DNA of 64,000 nucleotides. It comes from Scilla litardierei. Lineage: Eukaryota > Streptophyta > Magnoliopsida > Asparagales > Asparagaceae. The stretch lies in the NCBI GenBank assembly GCA_030789695.1, contig CM061142.1, forward strand, positions 143,749,637 to 143,813,636. The letters are read 5' to 3'. The position numbers and the translations under genes were made by a program. Under the pieces are notes generated by a model. That model had not been told where the DNA came from, did no database searches, and saw nothing but the letters and a program-made list of their open reading frames with translations. Positions 10,788-22,676 of this stretch are shown piece after piece. How positions within the stretch are numbered: the first letter of the stretch is position 1; every line of letters starts with the position of its first letter.

Positions 10788-11107
10788 ACTCGGCCGAGCA
10801 GAACATCCACTCGGCCGAACAAGAAGGCCCACTTGGCCGACCAGAATGGATACGCGCACAGAGTTAAACTTCAGCGTATACTCAGCCGAATGAAGAAAGC
10901 CCACTCGGCCGAATGAGAAATCTCACTCGCCCGAGTGGTACAGGGAAATTGTCCAGAGAAAGGCCGAAGTTACTGTAATTTTCAAAGATCCTGTCGAAGG
11001 TCACTCGGCCGAGCCATCCCCCGAAGACGATCCTGAAACATCCGAAGTTACTGTAATTTTACAGAGTCTGTCACTCGGCCGAGTGACAATGTCACTCGGC
11101 CGAGTGA
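10788..11107 (+). promoter_or_regulatory. CTCGGCCGAG palindrome array, Ath-A 5' LTR
   Basis: Many full and half copies of CACTCGGCCGAGTGA are present. The last two form a pair at 11071-11107 joined by CAATG, so the junction reads GAGTGAC-AAT-GTCACTC. The TATA-like TATTTAAA is at 11191. Confidence 0.75.
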
Positions 11108-11190
11108 GCCGCTCCGCTTGCTGCGAGAGTTGCGATTTCTGGGCTGCGCATGGGCAGTTTGGTCACGATTTTCTGGGCGATATTAGAGGG

Positions 11191-11198
11191 TATTTAAA
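11191..11198 (+). promoter_or_regulatory. Ath-A 5' LTR TATA-like box
   Basis: TATTTAAA lies downstream of the palindrome pair. The equivalent position is conserved at 62528 (A 3' LTR), 52821 (B) and in both C LTRs. Confidence 0.6.
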
Positions 11199-12256
11199 CC
11201 CAGTTTTTACTAGTTAGAGTAGCTTTTTGCAGCCTTTTTGCAGCACTTTTCAGAACTTTTTAGATTATTAGATTTAGACTTTCTTTTTGAAGATTTGAAG
11301 GCTACTCTTATTGGATACTCTTGGGAAATCATTGGATCTACATTGGTTTGGCTATTTCCTATCAAAACTTTATTTTTATGAACAATTTCTCTTTTGTAAT
11401 GAATTATCTTGATATTATTATTGATTTTCTGAGAATTGCATGATGAATATTGAGTAGTGCCATCGTCTTAGGGCGTAGGGATGAACCCTATGGACCCTAT
11501 TTCTAAATTGTGATGAATTTGTGAAATTGTTGCTAGAATTGATTAGGGTTAGGTTCGGATTGATTAATTACAGATAGCTAGAGATTCTTATCGATTGGGA
11601 TTTGCAAGAGATAGGGTCCCAATTAATATGAGCCCTAGAAATTCGATTTAGATTGACGATTGGATTTCTCTAAACTTGGTTTGCAAGAGATTGGACCAAA
11701 GCTAGGATTTTCAATTGTGAATCTATACCCATATTCGTTTGCAAGAGATTGGACGGATAGGAACTATCACAATCTAGGTCGTAGCTCGAGTTTGCATGAG
11801 AGTGGGCTCGAGATACGATTGAACGATGATGTCGTTCTTCACGTTAGCGGCTTAGGCTAGGGTTTCCAAGAGATTGGGCCCTATCCTAGGTTTGCTATAG
11901 ACTGGTAATAGCGAGAGAGCGTGAGCTTGGTTCTACATTTAGTTGCGACTAGTTAACCTACATTCAAGTTTAGCAAGGATGAAACCTATGAATCACAATG
12001 ATGAGAAAAGGTCCGTAGCGGGGATTTCCTATCCCTAGACGTTTTATTAAATTGATATTTTCTCTTGACTTTGCACAATTGTGACTGTTTACCCCAAACG
12101 ATTCTCGATCCTCTTGATAGCTAGGTAATTGGAAAGTGACACGGTCATTTGTCCTCCCTGAGTTCGATACCCGCTCACCGCTACACCGTGCACTTGCGGT
12201 AAAACTACAAGTCGTTTGTTCCGGGTGTGTGTACTCCCGGGGCACGATCAAGTTTT

Positions 12257-12274
12257 TGGCGCCGTTGCCGGGGA
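12257..12274 (+). promoter_or_regulatory. Ath-A primer binding site (tRNA-Asp)
   Basis: TGGCGCCGTTGCCGGGGA is the exact complement of the 3' end of plant tRNA-Asp with CCA, the known Athila primer. It lies six bases after the LTR. Confidence 0.93.
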
Positions 12275-12383
12275 GGCGACAGTGTTTTATTCTCTTTATT
12301 TAGTTGTTTCTTTTTGTTTTATTATTTTTATCTTTTTACTCCGCTATCGTGCTAACATTTCCATCGAACTCTGTTTTTCTTTG

Positions 12384-12388
12384 CATGT
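12384..12388. repeat. Target duplication of Ath-B (CATGT), left copy
   Basis: The second copy is at 53878-53882. The duplicated bases include the ATG that begins the Ath-A gag, so both copies contain it. Confidence 0.92.
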
Positions 12389-13545
12389 TGATCACTCCAT
12401 ATTTTACACCTTTTTTCTGCATGCTTGCATGCCATTTCGATCGCTCGAATCGCGTTTTTCACGATTATTCGATAATATTGCGATGCTTTTCACGATTTCT
12501 TGTTTTTGTCGAATTTCAGGAGATTTCGAGTGATTCTGATATGCACCCACTCCGGAGTGTCAGCCGTGACTCTTTCGAGTGGAATTTTGCTATTGAAGAG
12601 GAGTGGAAGAAGAAAGAAAGTCGTAGGAACGACGAGGGAGAAAAAATACGAAGATTGGGCATCTTCAGCATGTCACTTGGCCGAGTGAAGGAGTCACTCG
12701 GCCGACCATCGAGAGCCCGCTCGGCCGGCCAAATCGGACACGCAAAAGATGGAGTATCAGCGTGCACTCGGCCGACCGTCGCCAGCCCACTCGGTCGAAC
12801 CACGGAGACACCACTCGCCTGAGTGGCATCAAGACGACGGCAAACAAAAAGTCCCAACTTACTGTAACCCGTCTGTACCGTCCCGAGTTCCGACTCGACC
12901 GAGTGAAGAAGTCCCCTCGGCCGAAGCAAAGAAAGTCACTCGGCCGAGTGACTCCCGAGGATCCGACCCCCAAAAGTCCGAAGTTACTGGAATTTGTCAG
13001 GGTTTGTCACTCGGCCGAATGATATTTGTCACTCGGCCGAGTGAGCCGCGCTTCCTGTAGCGTAAATTGCGATTTTCAGGCTGCGCGGGGGCAATTTTGT
13101 CACAGTTTTTTGGGCGATTTTGGGGGGTATTTTACCCCAGTTTTTAACCTAGTTTAAGGGGCTTTTTCAGAACTTTTTGCATCCTTTTTTAGATTACTTT
13201 TTAGGAGATTAGATTGAGCTTTTAAGAGAGAGATAAAAGTGTTATTTTGTTGGATGCTATTGAATCTTCATTGGTTTGTCTCTCTTTCTATCAAAACCCC
13301 ATTTTTATTGATATATTGAATATTGGCATGAATTATATTGTTTTTATTATTGAATTTCTATTGAATTGCATTATGAATTGTGAGTAGTTTTATCGTCTTA
13401 GGGCGTAGGGATGAACCCTACGAACCCTATTTCTAATTTGTGACAAATTGGTGAAACTTTTGCTAGAATTGATTAGGGTTAGTTTGGGATTGATTTAATA
13501 CGAATAGCTAGGGATTCATACCTATTGGGATTTGCAAGAGATTGG
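12389..13545 (+). repeat. Ath-B 5' LTR, first part
   Basis: It starts TGATCACTCC and carries the CTCGGCCGAG array (12675-13044) and TATTTTAC at 13128. It stops at AGAGATTGG, where Ath-C is inserted, and continues at 43321. The joined LTR is about 1818 bp, matching the 3' LTR. Confidence 0.92.
13541..13545. repeat. Target duplication of Ath-C (ATTGG), left copy
   Basis: The second copy is at 43316-43320. The site lies inside one TTTGCAAGAGATTGG repeat of the Ath-B LTR. Confidence 0.92.
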
Positions 13546-15371
13546 TGATCGCTCCGGAATGTAACCCAAAAGTGCGACCGTGTAGTTTTACCGCAAGCGC
13601 ACGGTGTAGCGGCGAGCGGGTTATCGAACACAGGGAGGACGAATGAAAGTGCTTGCTCCAATCAACATGGCTATTTAAGAACAGAGAAGAGAGAATTTGC
13701 CTTTGGCGATCCTGTCACAATCGTCAGGCAAAGTACGAAGATATCAAATCAAATAAAGGACGTCTAGGGAATGGGGAATCCCCGCTACTCACTGTATCTC
13801 GTCAATGTGGTTCATTGGTATCAAAATTGCTAGAATAAAATTTCGGATGAACTAGTTGCAACTGAATGTAATACCTAGCTCACGCTCTCGCGCTGTTGCC
13901 GGTCTATAGCTATCCTAGGTTCGGGTCCAATCTCTTGTAAACCCTACCCTAGGCAAGCTAGCATTAGGATCAACATCATCGTTCAATCGCGCCCCGGGCC
14001 CACTCTCGTGCAAACTCGGGCCACGACCTAGGTTGGGATAGTTCCTACCCGTCCAATCTCTTGCAAACGGGTATCGGCACGGAATGGCAACCGGAAACCC
14101 TAGTATCGGTCCAATCTCTTGTAAACCGATACTACGGAAATTCGATTCCAACCCAATTCAGATTTCTAGGGTTTCCTATCGAATTGGGATCCAATCTCTT
14201 GCAAATCCCAATCGATATGAATACCTAGCCATCCGTAGTAAATCGATCCCAATCTAACCCTAATAGAAATTCTAGCAAAACTTCTACCAATTCATCACAA
14301 ATCTGAAATTGGGCTCGTAGGGTTCATCCCCACACCCCAAGACGTGGAGACTACTCACAATTCATAGCACAAACACAAAAATAATCAATGAAATTAACAA
14401 GAGAATTCATCACAATATTGAGATAAGCAATAAAAATAGTATTTTTAGAGGAGAGAGACACAAACCAATGGAGTTCTTCAAATAATCCAACAAAAATCAA
14501 CTTTTGTCTCCTCTCCAATCACAAGAATAAAGCTAAAAAGTTAATCTAAAAAGCTGCAAAAAATCTAAGAGAAAAAGCTCTCTACCCTTGGGTAAAAACA
14601 GGGGTTAAATACCCCCCAAAATTGTCCAAAAAACTGTGACCAAAATGCCCCTGCCCAGCCTGAAATCCGCAATTTTCGCTACAGGCAGCGCGTCGCACTC
14701 GGCCGAGTGACAAAAGTCGCTCGGCCGAGTGAGAAACCCTGTAAATTTCCAGTAAGTCTGGGTCTTCGGGGGTCTTCACTTCGGGAGTCGCTCGGCCGAG
14801 TGAGTTGTCGTCACTCGGCCGATGGCTTCTTAGTACTCGGAAGGTCGGCATTTGCCACTCGGCCGAGTGGGTCTTCTGAAGCTCAGGCAGACGAAAAACA
14901 GTAAGTTGGCGATTTTTGAATGGCTTCGTCTAAGCGCCACTCGGGCGGACGGGGTCTCGTCACTCGGCCGATGTGGCTTCCGTCGCTCGGCCGAGTGCAC
15001 ACATGAAGCGTGTCCGATCTGGTCGGCCGAGCGGTGTCTCGCTGGTCGGCCAAGTGGATCCTTCACTCGGCCGAGTGGGACACCAAAAATGCCCAAACAT
15101 CTTGTTTTGGCCTCCTCGTCGCTCCTGCGACGTTCTTTCTTCTTCCGCTCCTCTCCAATAGCAAAATATCCCTCGGGGAGGTCGTGGTGACACTCTGGAG
15201 TAGGCGTATCTCGCGATCACTCCAAATCGCCCCAAATCACCTGAAATGCGACAAAAACAACAAATCGTGAAAAGCATCGCAATATCGTCGATATATCGTG
15301 AAAAACATGATTTGGGCGATCTAAATGGCATGCAAACATGCGGGAAAAAAGTGTAAAATAAGGAGTGATCA
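13546..15371 (-). repeat. Ath-C 3' LTR (1826 bp)
   Basis: On the minus strand it runs from TGATCACTCC at 15371 to GAGCGATCA at 13546. It is nearly identical to the LTR at 41489-43315, so the insertion is recent relative to the other elements. The palindrome pair is at 14696-14732 and TATTTAA at 14605-14611. Confidence 0.93.
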
Positions 15372-15382
15372 AAATCCCCCAA
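15372..15382 (-). promoter_or_regulatory. Ath-C polypurine tract
   Basis: Minus-strand TTGGGGGATTTT directly precedes the LTR, as in Ath-A. Confidence 0.85.
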
Positions 15383-17337
15383 GCTTACCTCTTACTCGTC
15401 CTCGAGAAAAATAAGTAAAAGGCGAACCCGGTGGATTTGGAAAACGAAAACGGCGAATGACGAAAAAATGAAAAACGGAAAAGAATGAAAAACGAAATAA
15501 AAACAAAGAAGAAAGAAAGAAGCGAAGAGGGAAGCTGCTAGATCATTTTCTTAGGACGTGGGTTTCGCTTACTCATATAGCATGCACTGAATGAAGAACA
15601 CATGTCAAAGAATTTTATTTCGATATCATAGTATAATAGTGCAAATAGAAATAGAAAACCCACGAACAACGATATAATCATGAAAAACGGAATAATTTTA
15701 GAATTAACATCGTCTGAATCATTTAAAGCGGTATACAAATCGCAGATCACACACTTTTCAATTGAACGCTTTCTATGAGGAGTATAAGAATATCACACAA
15801 TAGAATAGAAAGAATAGATAAGTGTGGATTTCATGAAATGAGTGCTAGGCATAGATTTCTGGACTTCGTAAAGCTAAAAATAATCTTACCGAGTATAAAA
15901 TATTACTTAGCCTAGGTTGTCGTGCAACGTCAAGTAGTCACTCACTCTCTCATCATTGGATTCCCTCCCCCAAGCTTATCTATAAGCGTGGTGGCATAAA
16001 AAATATTTACATCCCCATTTTTATAAAGCTCCAAAAGCAATGAAAATAAATACAAAAAGAGAGAAGAAAGAGAGAATATGAGATGTGATCTTTCATTGAG
16101 GTTCTTTCCTCTTTTCTTTTCCTTTTCTTTTTCTTTTTTTTCTTTTTTTTTTCAAATAGCATATATACACAATGATCCCAACTCAAAGAGACGTAAGAGC
16201 ATACAAGAATTTTTTCCTTTTTTCTTTCTTTGGTTTTGGAAAATTTGGAGCTAGGAATTAATAGCGGGGGAAATGCCATATAATAGAATTGCTAAGGGGA
16301 GATTCACAAATGATTTAAAAATAGAGAAATGATGTTCAAGATTTGTGGAGAAAGAAATAAAGATATCTCTCGGTTCACTCTATAAGACATGCACGACAAC
16401 TTCAGCAGGGTAATCTAATCTACTCAGTTTTGATCACAAAAAAACTAACTAATCCAGATTTATCATATCTAACATCATTCAATCATCCTGAAGTGAAATG
16501 TACAAATCATGCATATAGAAGTGATATAGGAAAAGAAGTCGGTACTCCAGATATAAGCATTCAATGCGTGAATCTTGGTGTGTTTTCTGCGATAGCATAC
16601 TTATGAATATTCAGACTCAGCTAATAATAAAATTTCATCCATTTTCTTGTGGAAAAAGTGTGGGTTACTATCTCTAGATGCAAGGCAAGTCATAGCATAT
16701 GATATCAGAAATAGAATCTAAGACATGACAAATATAGCATGCGTATAAAGGAAGCTAACTCCACGTAATCATCATCATAGAAAAGTCATATCTAGCATGA
16801 GATGAAAAAGAAATAAAGATAAAGGGGAAAATAAAACTATTTAAAATGCAGCACACAGAAAGATAAGAAAAACGTGATGCATGGTAAAATAAAAGAAAAT
16901 TGATGAAAATAAGTGTGAAAGCGGAAAATGGCGTGAAAAAACTTAAAAAACGGTGGTAAATCGAAAAAGAACGTGAGAACTCACTCCCCCAAGCTAAATG
17001 GCACAGTGTCCTCAATGTGCGAAGTGTGGCACACCGAGAGACAAGTAATGTGAGGGGTAAGTGAGGATGCATGCATGGGGACAAAGAAAATAAAATAAAT
17101 AAAGAAAAATAAGAAATAAAAATATGATGCGGACATGATGCATGCAGATATAGGAGTGATACAGATATAAAGGTGTGACACCAAAAACACTCCCGCTCTC
17201 CCAAAAATGATATATAAAGATATGATCAAAATGTGCATCCAAAAACAGTGAGGAGAGGGTGGGGTGGGCAAAAATCAACAGGACCCAGCAGAGACGGGCA
17301 GCACAACGACAAAAGGAATCGATGGCATCAAGAGTGC
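15383..17337 (-). other. Ath-C structured 3' UTR
   Basis: This noncoding region is alignable along its length with 50122-52060 (Ath-B) and 59882-61760 (Ath-A). From its 5' end it has hairpin 1 (17001-17020) followed by a TTGGGGGAGT word, a stem arm (16389-16400), a purine-rich tract in element sense (about 16103-16153), hairpin 2 (15974-15987) with TTGGGGGAG, and the partner arm (15916-15926). Short ORFs here are not supported. Confidence 0.75.
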
Positions 17338-19363
17338 CTAAGAAGGTGGGGCTGCGTCGTCTCCGTCCTGAGGCGGAGGAGGAGGAGGCGGTGGAACAGA
17401 CTGCTGAGAGGGTGGGGGAACGCGGGGGAGTCTCTCTAGGACCTGGGTAAGGCAGTAGTGAATCTGCGGGAGCAGGTCGAAGCGGCCAGCCATCGCAGAG
17501 ACGGTGGAGGACATGGTCATAAGGTCGCCTCTGAGGCCACTCACCGCCCCCTCGAGAGCACGAATGCTCTGAAGTACAGTGTCAGGGGGAGGTGGTGCAG
17601 AGGGACGCACCGGTCTGTGCTGTGCAGGTCGGGGCTGGCGTACTTTGGTGGTGTAGGTGATAGGCTCAGCAGGGAAGGGAACGAAAGGTGCTGCGCTCGC
17701 AAAAGTGGGCCTGGCCTGAGTGTGAGGCTGGGCAAGACGGTAAGAAGTGGAGGCGGCAGCAACAAAAGAGGAGTGCAAAAGTGGCAACGAGGCGGCCAGA
17801 GAGGTCGGTGACACAGAAGTGTGGACAGACGCCACGACACTCTCGGAAAATACAGCAGCGGTGGAGACAGGGGCGGAGACCGCGGTCTCTACAGCGGTGG
17901 CAAAAGAGGGCTCGCCGCACTCAACTATGGTCGGCGGGCACTCGGGTGGGGCAGAGGAAACGAGCTCGGCAGACAGAGGGCCAGTGGTGGTGGTGACAGG
18001 CGTGGAAGCAGTGGAAGTGGGCTCAGCTAAGGTACTCCCGACACCGACAGCAGTGTGGACAGAGGTGTCGGGAGCAGTAGAAATATAATGGATAGGCTGA
18101 GGGGCCACGGGGTCAACAGGGGCAGCAGGCTCGACAGGTGCAACAGGGTCTGTGGGGACAGCGTGGGCCTGCTCCGCCTCCTCGGCCTCGAGCACGTAAG
18201 CGGCAGGGATCAGAACATCCATCGCAGGGAGCCAGTCCACATGGGTCGGTGCAATCTGAGTCCGAGCTGAGCTCGGAAGAATCATGTAATCGGCACCGAA
18301 GGGGCCGTGCAGCCAGACCCAGTGTCGCTCACCGTGCGGACGCAGCATCTTCATCCGGGCCATAACATCAATCGACAGAGAAGTGGGGCCTGGTGCTCAT
18401 CGCAGGTCGTTAGGGAAGTCCTCGACGGTCATAAGGGCGAGCAAGGTGATCAGGCCGCCGCAGCATATCGGTGGCGAGTGCCCACCGATACGATGATGCG
18501 GTCCAAAAACCAAGCCGCGACATCGATCACGACGGCGGGGACCAACTCATCGCTCTCCCTAGATAAAGCTCTGGGCCGTGTCATCGCGTAGAGCATATAG
18601 AGCTCCGGCGTGGACATCGTACCCGGCTCATATCTCGCCAAAAAGGTCGTCGCCATAAGGTGCTGAGCTATACGGAGGCAGGGATGGACAATGGCCGAGG
18701 CCTTGGCCCTACTAGGGTCAAAGGCAGCGTGGAGACCCGTAATCCGGGCCCAGAAGGCCCCAGCATCGAAGGAAGGTGGGGGGGATATGGGTGGGGGCGT
18801 AACCTCGGTCGGCCCCGGGGACATCGGGCCACGAGAAGAAACCTCTCATCATACCGAGAGTGACCTGGCACTCTCGGTCCATGAACCGAAACGAGCATCC
18901 CTCGTCGGTCCGGGCGATCGAACTAAGAACCTCAAGTGTCAGACGGATAAACGTGTCCGCTGACACCTGAAAGAAATCTTGCCAGCCCACGTTGTCGTAC
19001 AACGTGAGCATCCCCTCTAGTACCCCCAGGCGTGCTAGGTCGGCAAGGTGTGCGAACCTGGAGGGTACGATCGAGCGCTGGGAGATACGATCGAAAGCGA
19101 CGCGGTGTGCGTCATTTCGGAACGTGATCCCCAGCGGCCCGATAAGTGGAGCCGGAGGTGGTGGCTGTGGAGCGGCAGGGAGTGGCTGTGCGGGCTCTGC
19201 ATGCTGTGCGGGGGTGTGCGGGGCCTGCAGGCTGTGCTGGGTGGACGGGGTGTGTGGGAGAAGGCAGAGGAGAGTCCTCCACCTCATGGGAGGGGTCGGC
19301 ATCATCCGACCGCTTCCGCTTGGCGAAAGCTCTCCTCGACCTCGGCCGTGTCCGGGGCGGCAT
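17338..19363 (-). pseudogene. Ath-C ORF2: ATHILA-type accessory protein, frameshifted
   Basis: The function is unknown; it sits where Athila elements carry their extra ORF. The frame starts MPPRTRPRSRRAFAKRKR (basic, possible nuclear signal) at 19363 and shifts within the Pro/Ala-rich N-terminal part. It then gives the family core: ITFRNDAHRVAFDRI, LTLYDNVGW, LTLEVLSSI, CSFRFMDRECQVTL, then (18450-18824) KASAIVHPCLRIAQHLMATTFL and PELYMLYAMTRPR, and (17338-18363) MARMKMLRPHGERHWVWLHG. The tail is a Pro/Thr/Ser/Val-rich stretch, a short heptad-like segment near 17500 (LQSIRALEGAVSGLRGDL) and a poly-Pro run before the stop. At least three frame breaks make it inactive. The core resembles the ATHILA ORF-1 / putative plant transposon protein families. 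No signal peptide is visible. Confidence 0.72.
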
Positions 19364-19716
19364 ATGGGCCCCGAGCGCGCACCAAAAAGCGTGAAAAGTG
19401 CGGTGTGCGTAAAATAAAGGAAAGAATATACCATGACACGTCGTGAGTGCAAAGCTGTGGAAGCGTGCGAAGATGACGCCTCCACGTAGCCCAAATCAGT
19501 CCCTGGAAGCTCACCTGGGCTCCCCTATGCTCCCAAAAAAAACCTGCGCATGAAATGGAGATATCAGCGAGTAATATTCAATACGTATGGGGCATTAGGG
19601 GTATAATAGATAGAAATTGAAATTAATTCGGGTTTGGGGTTCGTTAAGCACATGGATCCTTGAAAAATACACAAAAAAGAAGAAAACATGCTCAAAATGG
19701 GGTTACCGGAGTCGAC
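19364..19716 (-). other. Ath-C region upstream of ORF2, cut by gap
   Basis: This is noncoding leader of ORF2, equivalent to about 47750-48102 in Ath-B. It keeps a GGGGGAG-like word near 19510 (read on the minus strand). The internal array and TATA expected further upstream fall in the gap. Confidence 0.6.
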
Positions 19717-20216
19717 NNNNNNNNNNNNNNNNNNNNNNNNNNNNNNNNNNNNNNNNNNNNNNNNNNNNNNNNNNNNNNNNNNNNNNNNNNNNNNNNNNNN
19801 NNNNNNNNNNNNNNNNNNNNNNNNNNNNNNNNNNNNNNNNNNNNNNNNNNNNNNNNNNNNNNNNNNNNNNNNNNNNNNNNNNNNNNNNNNNNNNNNNNNN
19901 NNNNNNNNNNNNNNNNNNNNNNNNNNNNNNNNNNNNNNNNNNNNNNNNNNNNNNNNNNNNNNNNNNNNNNNNNNNNNNNNNNNNNNNNNNNNNNNNNNNN
20001 NNNNNNNNNNNNNNNNNNNNNNNNNNNNNNNNNNNNNNNNNNNNNNNNNNNNNNNNNNNNNNNNNNNNNNNNNNNNNNNNNNNNNNNNNNNNNNNNNNNN
20101 NNNNNNNNNNNNNNNNNNNNNNNNNNNNNNNNNNNNNNNNNNNNNNNNNNNNNNNNNNNNNNNNNNNNNNNNNNNNNNNNNNNNNNNNNNNNNNNNNNNN
20201 NNNNNNNNNNNNNNNN
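19717..20216. other. Assembly gap (500 N)
   Basis: Exactly 500 N, a placeholder size; the true length is unknown. The open frames reported across it are artefacts. Confidence 0.98.
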
Positions 20217-20929
20217 TCAAGCCATAAGCGATATATCACGATAACTTAGAAAATACGAATCACATGCTATAAGGATTTCATATCTTACTTAGACTGATAC
20301 TTGCTAGCTTTTAAGAACAAAGGAAGGGATTCTCTAAATTCATACAATCAATTCATATCCACATCATGCATTTCATAGAATTTAATATACAAATGTTGAC
20401 GATGCACTTTTCAATCAAAAAGTTATAACAGAAGCATATAAGAATCACACCGAACATGCAATCGAGAATGGAATAAATCATGGCATTCACATATTTATAT
20501 CGATTCATAAGAAATCTCCATAACTAAGGTAGTTTGCTAAGTTTCAGCATTATCAAACTTCTCCATTCGTGCACCTCTCCACTCTAATGTCATACTCACT
20601 CATATGGTCAAATGAGTTCACCCCCAAGCTTAGCTTGAGGTATCGCATCTAAAGGAATATGATAGTGGAAAATGGGATTTTTGCCTTGGTTTTCCCAAGC
20701 GTTTTGTGGCTCCAATAATGAGATAGAGAAACCTTTTTTTCCTTTTTTTGAGCTTTTTGTTTCTCATTTTTCTTTTTGGATTTTTGTAGGAGCTATATGA
20801 TTTGTATTTTTTGTTTTTTGGCTCCTTTTTGGCTTTTTGGACTTTTTGGAGCAACCTTTTTCTTTTGTAGGGATTTTTGGGAAATAGATGCGATATAAGT
20901 AGCTTTAGGAGGTGAACTCAAGTGACATG
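20217..20929 (-). other. Unclassified Athila-like 3' internal fragment
   Basis: No coding sequence is recognised. Read on the minus strand it has an A/G-rich tract (about 20690-20870) and the word AAGCTAAGCTTGGGGGTG (near 20620-20640), both typical of the 3' UTR of the Ath elements here, but the rest does not align by eye to Ath-A, B, C or D. It is the left flank of Cop2. Whether it joins Ath-C across the gap is not known. Confidence 0.45.
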
Positions 20930-22662
20930 TGTAGTGCCATGTGAAGCTACTACACATGTACTAGAGTGGGGTGAATAGTACTTTAAAATAATCAAGATAG
21001 TTATTCCTAATTATTGTGCAAGAAACAAACAACAATGCGGAATAAACAACAATCAACAAGAGATAGTCAAACGCAAACAAAGCATATAACGGGTTCGGAT
21101 CCACCCAAGTCTCCCCGACTTATTCCTGGTGATCCTACGTCCCAACCACCCGGATCCCCTCCGGATACTTGAGTTAGAAACCCTAACTCAAGATTTAGCA
21201 CTATGAAATTCTTGTGAAAAACCTTCACAAGACCAAATCATACAAATGACATGTGACTCCCACAAACCGGGATCACACCCTCTCTCACAACCGAGAGACA
21301 CAATTGCAATATCAATTGAAATGAAATATGAAACACTTACCACAAAATCCTATGCCTTGAGTATAACTTACCAAATTAGGGCAAGAAGGATTTTGAGGAG
21401 AGAATGTCACCAAACCAAATCTCCACCAATAAGATCAGTGATCGAAGGCTAGGATGGAGGATGGTGACTTTGGATCAAGCTCTTGGCTTGGAAGGCTCAC
21501 AATGGAGAGAATCTCTCTTGAGGAATATGGCTCAAAGAGTTGAGGGAGAGATTCTTGTGAGGAAGAGAAAGCTTTAGAATGGAGTTGAATAGCTTCTCTT
21601 TGATATCTCTAAACTTCTAAAATGGCAGCCTTGAATACAAGGAAAGAACCCCTCCAAGTATATATAGGATAGAGGAAAGAGAGAGGAAAAATCGTTTCAA
21701 TTAAAGCTCCAATGGCTCTATTTCTGAAGCAGTTAGTCGGTCTAAGAAGGATCACTGACCGACTAGATTACCAACTAGTCGGTCGGTGATTCCTCATGAA
21801 CCGACTAACAAGCTTACAGCCAAACAAGAAAGTCCCAGGCAACATGAACTAGTCAGTCTAAGAAGACTTTCCAACCGACTAGTTTCACAACTAGTCGGTC
21901 GGTGAGTGTTCTTTGACTGACTAACAGATGAAATCGAATAGGCTAGATACAAGTTGATTTAGTCGGTCTAAGAACAAATGCTGACCGACTAGTTTATCAA
22001 CTAGTCGGTCGACAAACGTTCTTTGACCGACTAACGATAAACAGTAACTATGGCTGTACAGGGAAAGTTCAACTAGTCGGTCTAAGAAGGATTCCTAACC
22101 GACTAGATCGTCTTCTAGTCGGTCGGTGACTCTTCTTTGACCGACTAATTGATCAACAGGGAATGAGCTGAAATGAGCAAGGACATCTATTCGGTTCAAG
22201 AAGAGTTGCCGACCGACTAGATCGTCATCTAGTCGGTTGGTACTTCTACTTGAACCAACTAAGATGCACTAGAAGCAGAGGGAAGAAGCGATAGGCTTCG
22301 GGAAAGTTTCTAATGGCTTCTATGATAATCCTAGCTCTAAGATATGAGTGAAATGAAGATTATAATGTAAGTCCTACTCAAGGCTTAACATTCTATTCTA
22401 TGAAGCTAGAAGACAATAAATAATACATGACGAACCGTCTTCGAAGCTAGCTTCAATCTTCGCTCTTGACTTCATTAATACTCCTTGAGCTTCAACGAAG
22501 CTTCAAGCACACGATCACGCGTATTGAGAAAGCTTGAGACGTCGCTTTTGATATACATATTCTTTTGGCGACGATCTCCATAACTCGCTCACAACCAGTT
22601 AGTACGAGATATTTATGTTTGCTCATCATCCAAAACCAAATCCGGGGAATCAATACTCAACA
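20930..22662 (-). repeat. Cop2 3' LTR (1733 bp)
   Basis: On the minus strand it starts TGTTGAGTATTG at 22662 and ends GGCACTACA at 20930. It aligns throughout with the Cop1 LTR. The palindrome array is at about 21733-22263 and TATATATA at 21659-21666, in the same relative order. Confidence 0.9.
21733..22263 (-). promoter_or_regulatory. Compound palindrome array in Cop2 LTR
   Basis: The five compound units of Cop1 are kept. Mutations in one arm often leave the other intact. The TATA box lies at 21659-21666, downstream on the minus strand. Confidence 0.75.
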
Positions 22663-22676
22663 TTCTCCCCCTTTTT
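22663..22676 (-). promoter_or_regulatory. Cop2 polypurine tract
   Basis: Minus-strand AAAAAGGGGGAGAA adjoins the LTR, identical to Cop1. Confidence 0.88.

Larger units (their letters stand above)
10483..12250 (+). repeat. Ath-A 5' LTR (1768 bp)
   Basis: It starts TGATCACTCC and ends CACGATCA. The partner at 61776-63594 is longer. Part of the difference is a 43-bp deletion near 11010 between two CACTCGG words of the palindrome array. Five degenerate copies of TTTGCAAGAGATTGG lie at 11601, 11680, 11738, 11791 and 11863. Confidence 0.93.

Noticed and set aside
12257..12274. tRNA-Asp gene
   Set aside because: Only the 18-nt primer-site complement is present; no tRNA body.
12516..13060. Many frames with repeated SLGRV / TRPSE / SAE peptides on both strands
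   Set aside because: They are translations of the CTCGGCCGAG repeats and recur in all frames of every LTR.
17458..18365. Plus-strand frames of 70-117 codons opposite Ath-C ORF2
   Set aside because: Antisense shadows of the Pro/Thr/Ser-rich coding stretch; the same for 30730-31098 and 35021-35962.
19564..20249. Long frames across the N block
   Set aside because: Unknown bases contain no stops; artefact. The same holds for frames over 38218-38717.
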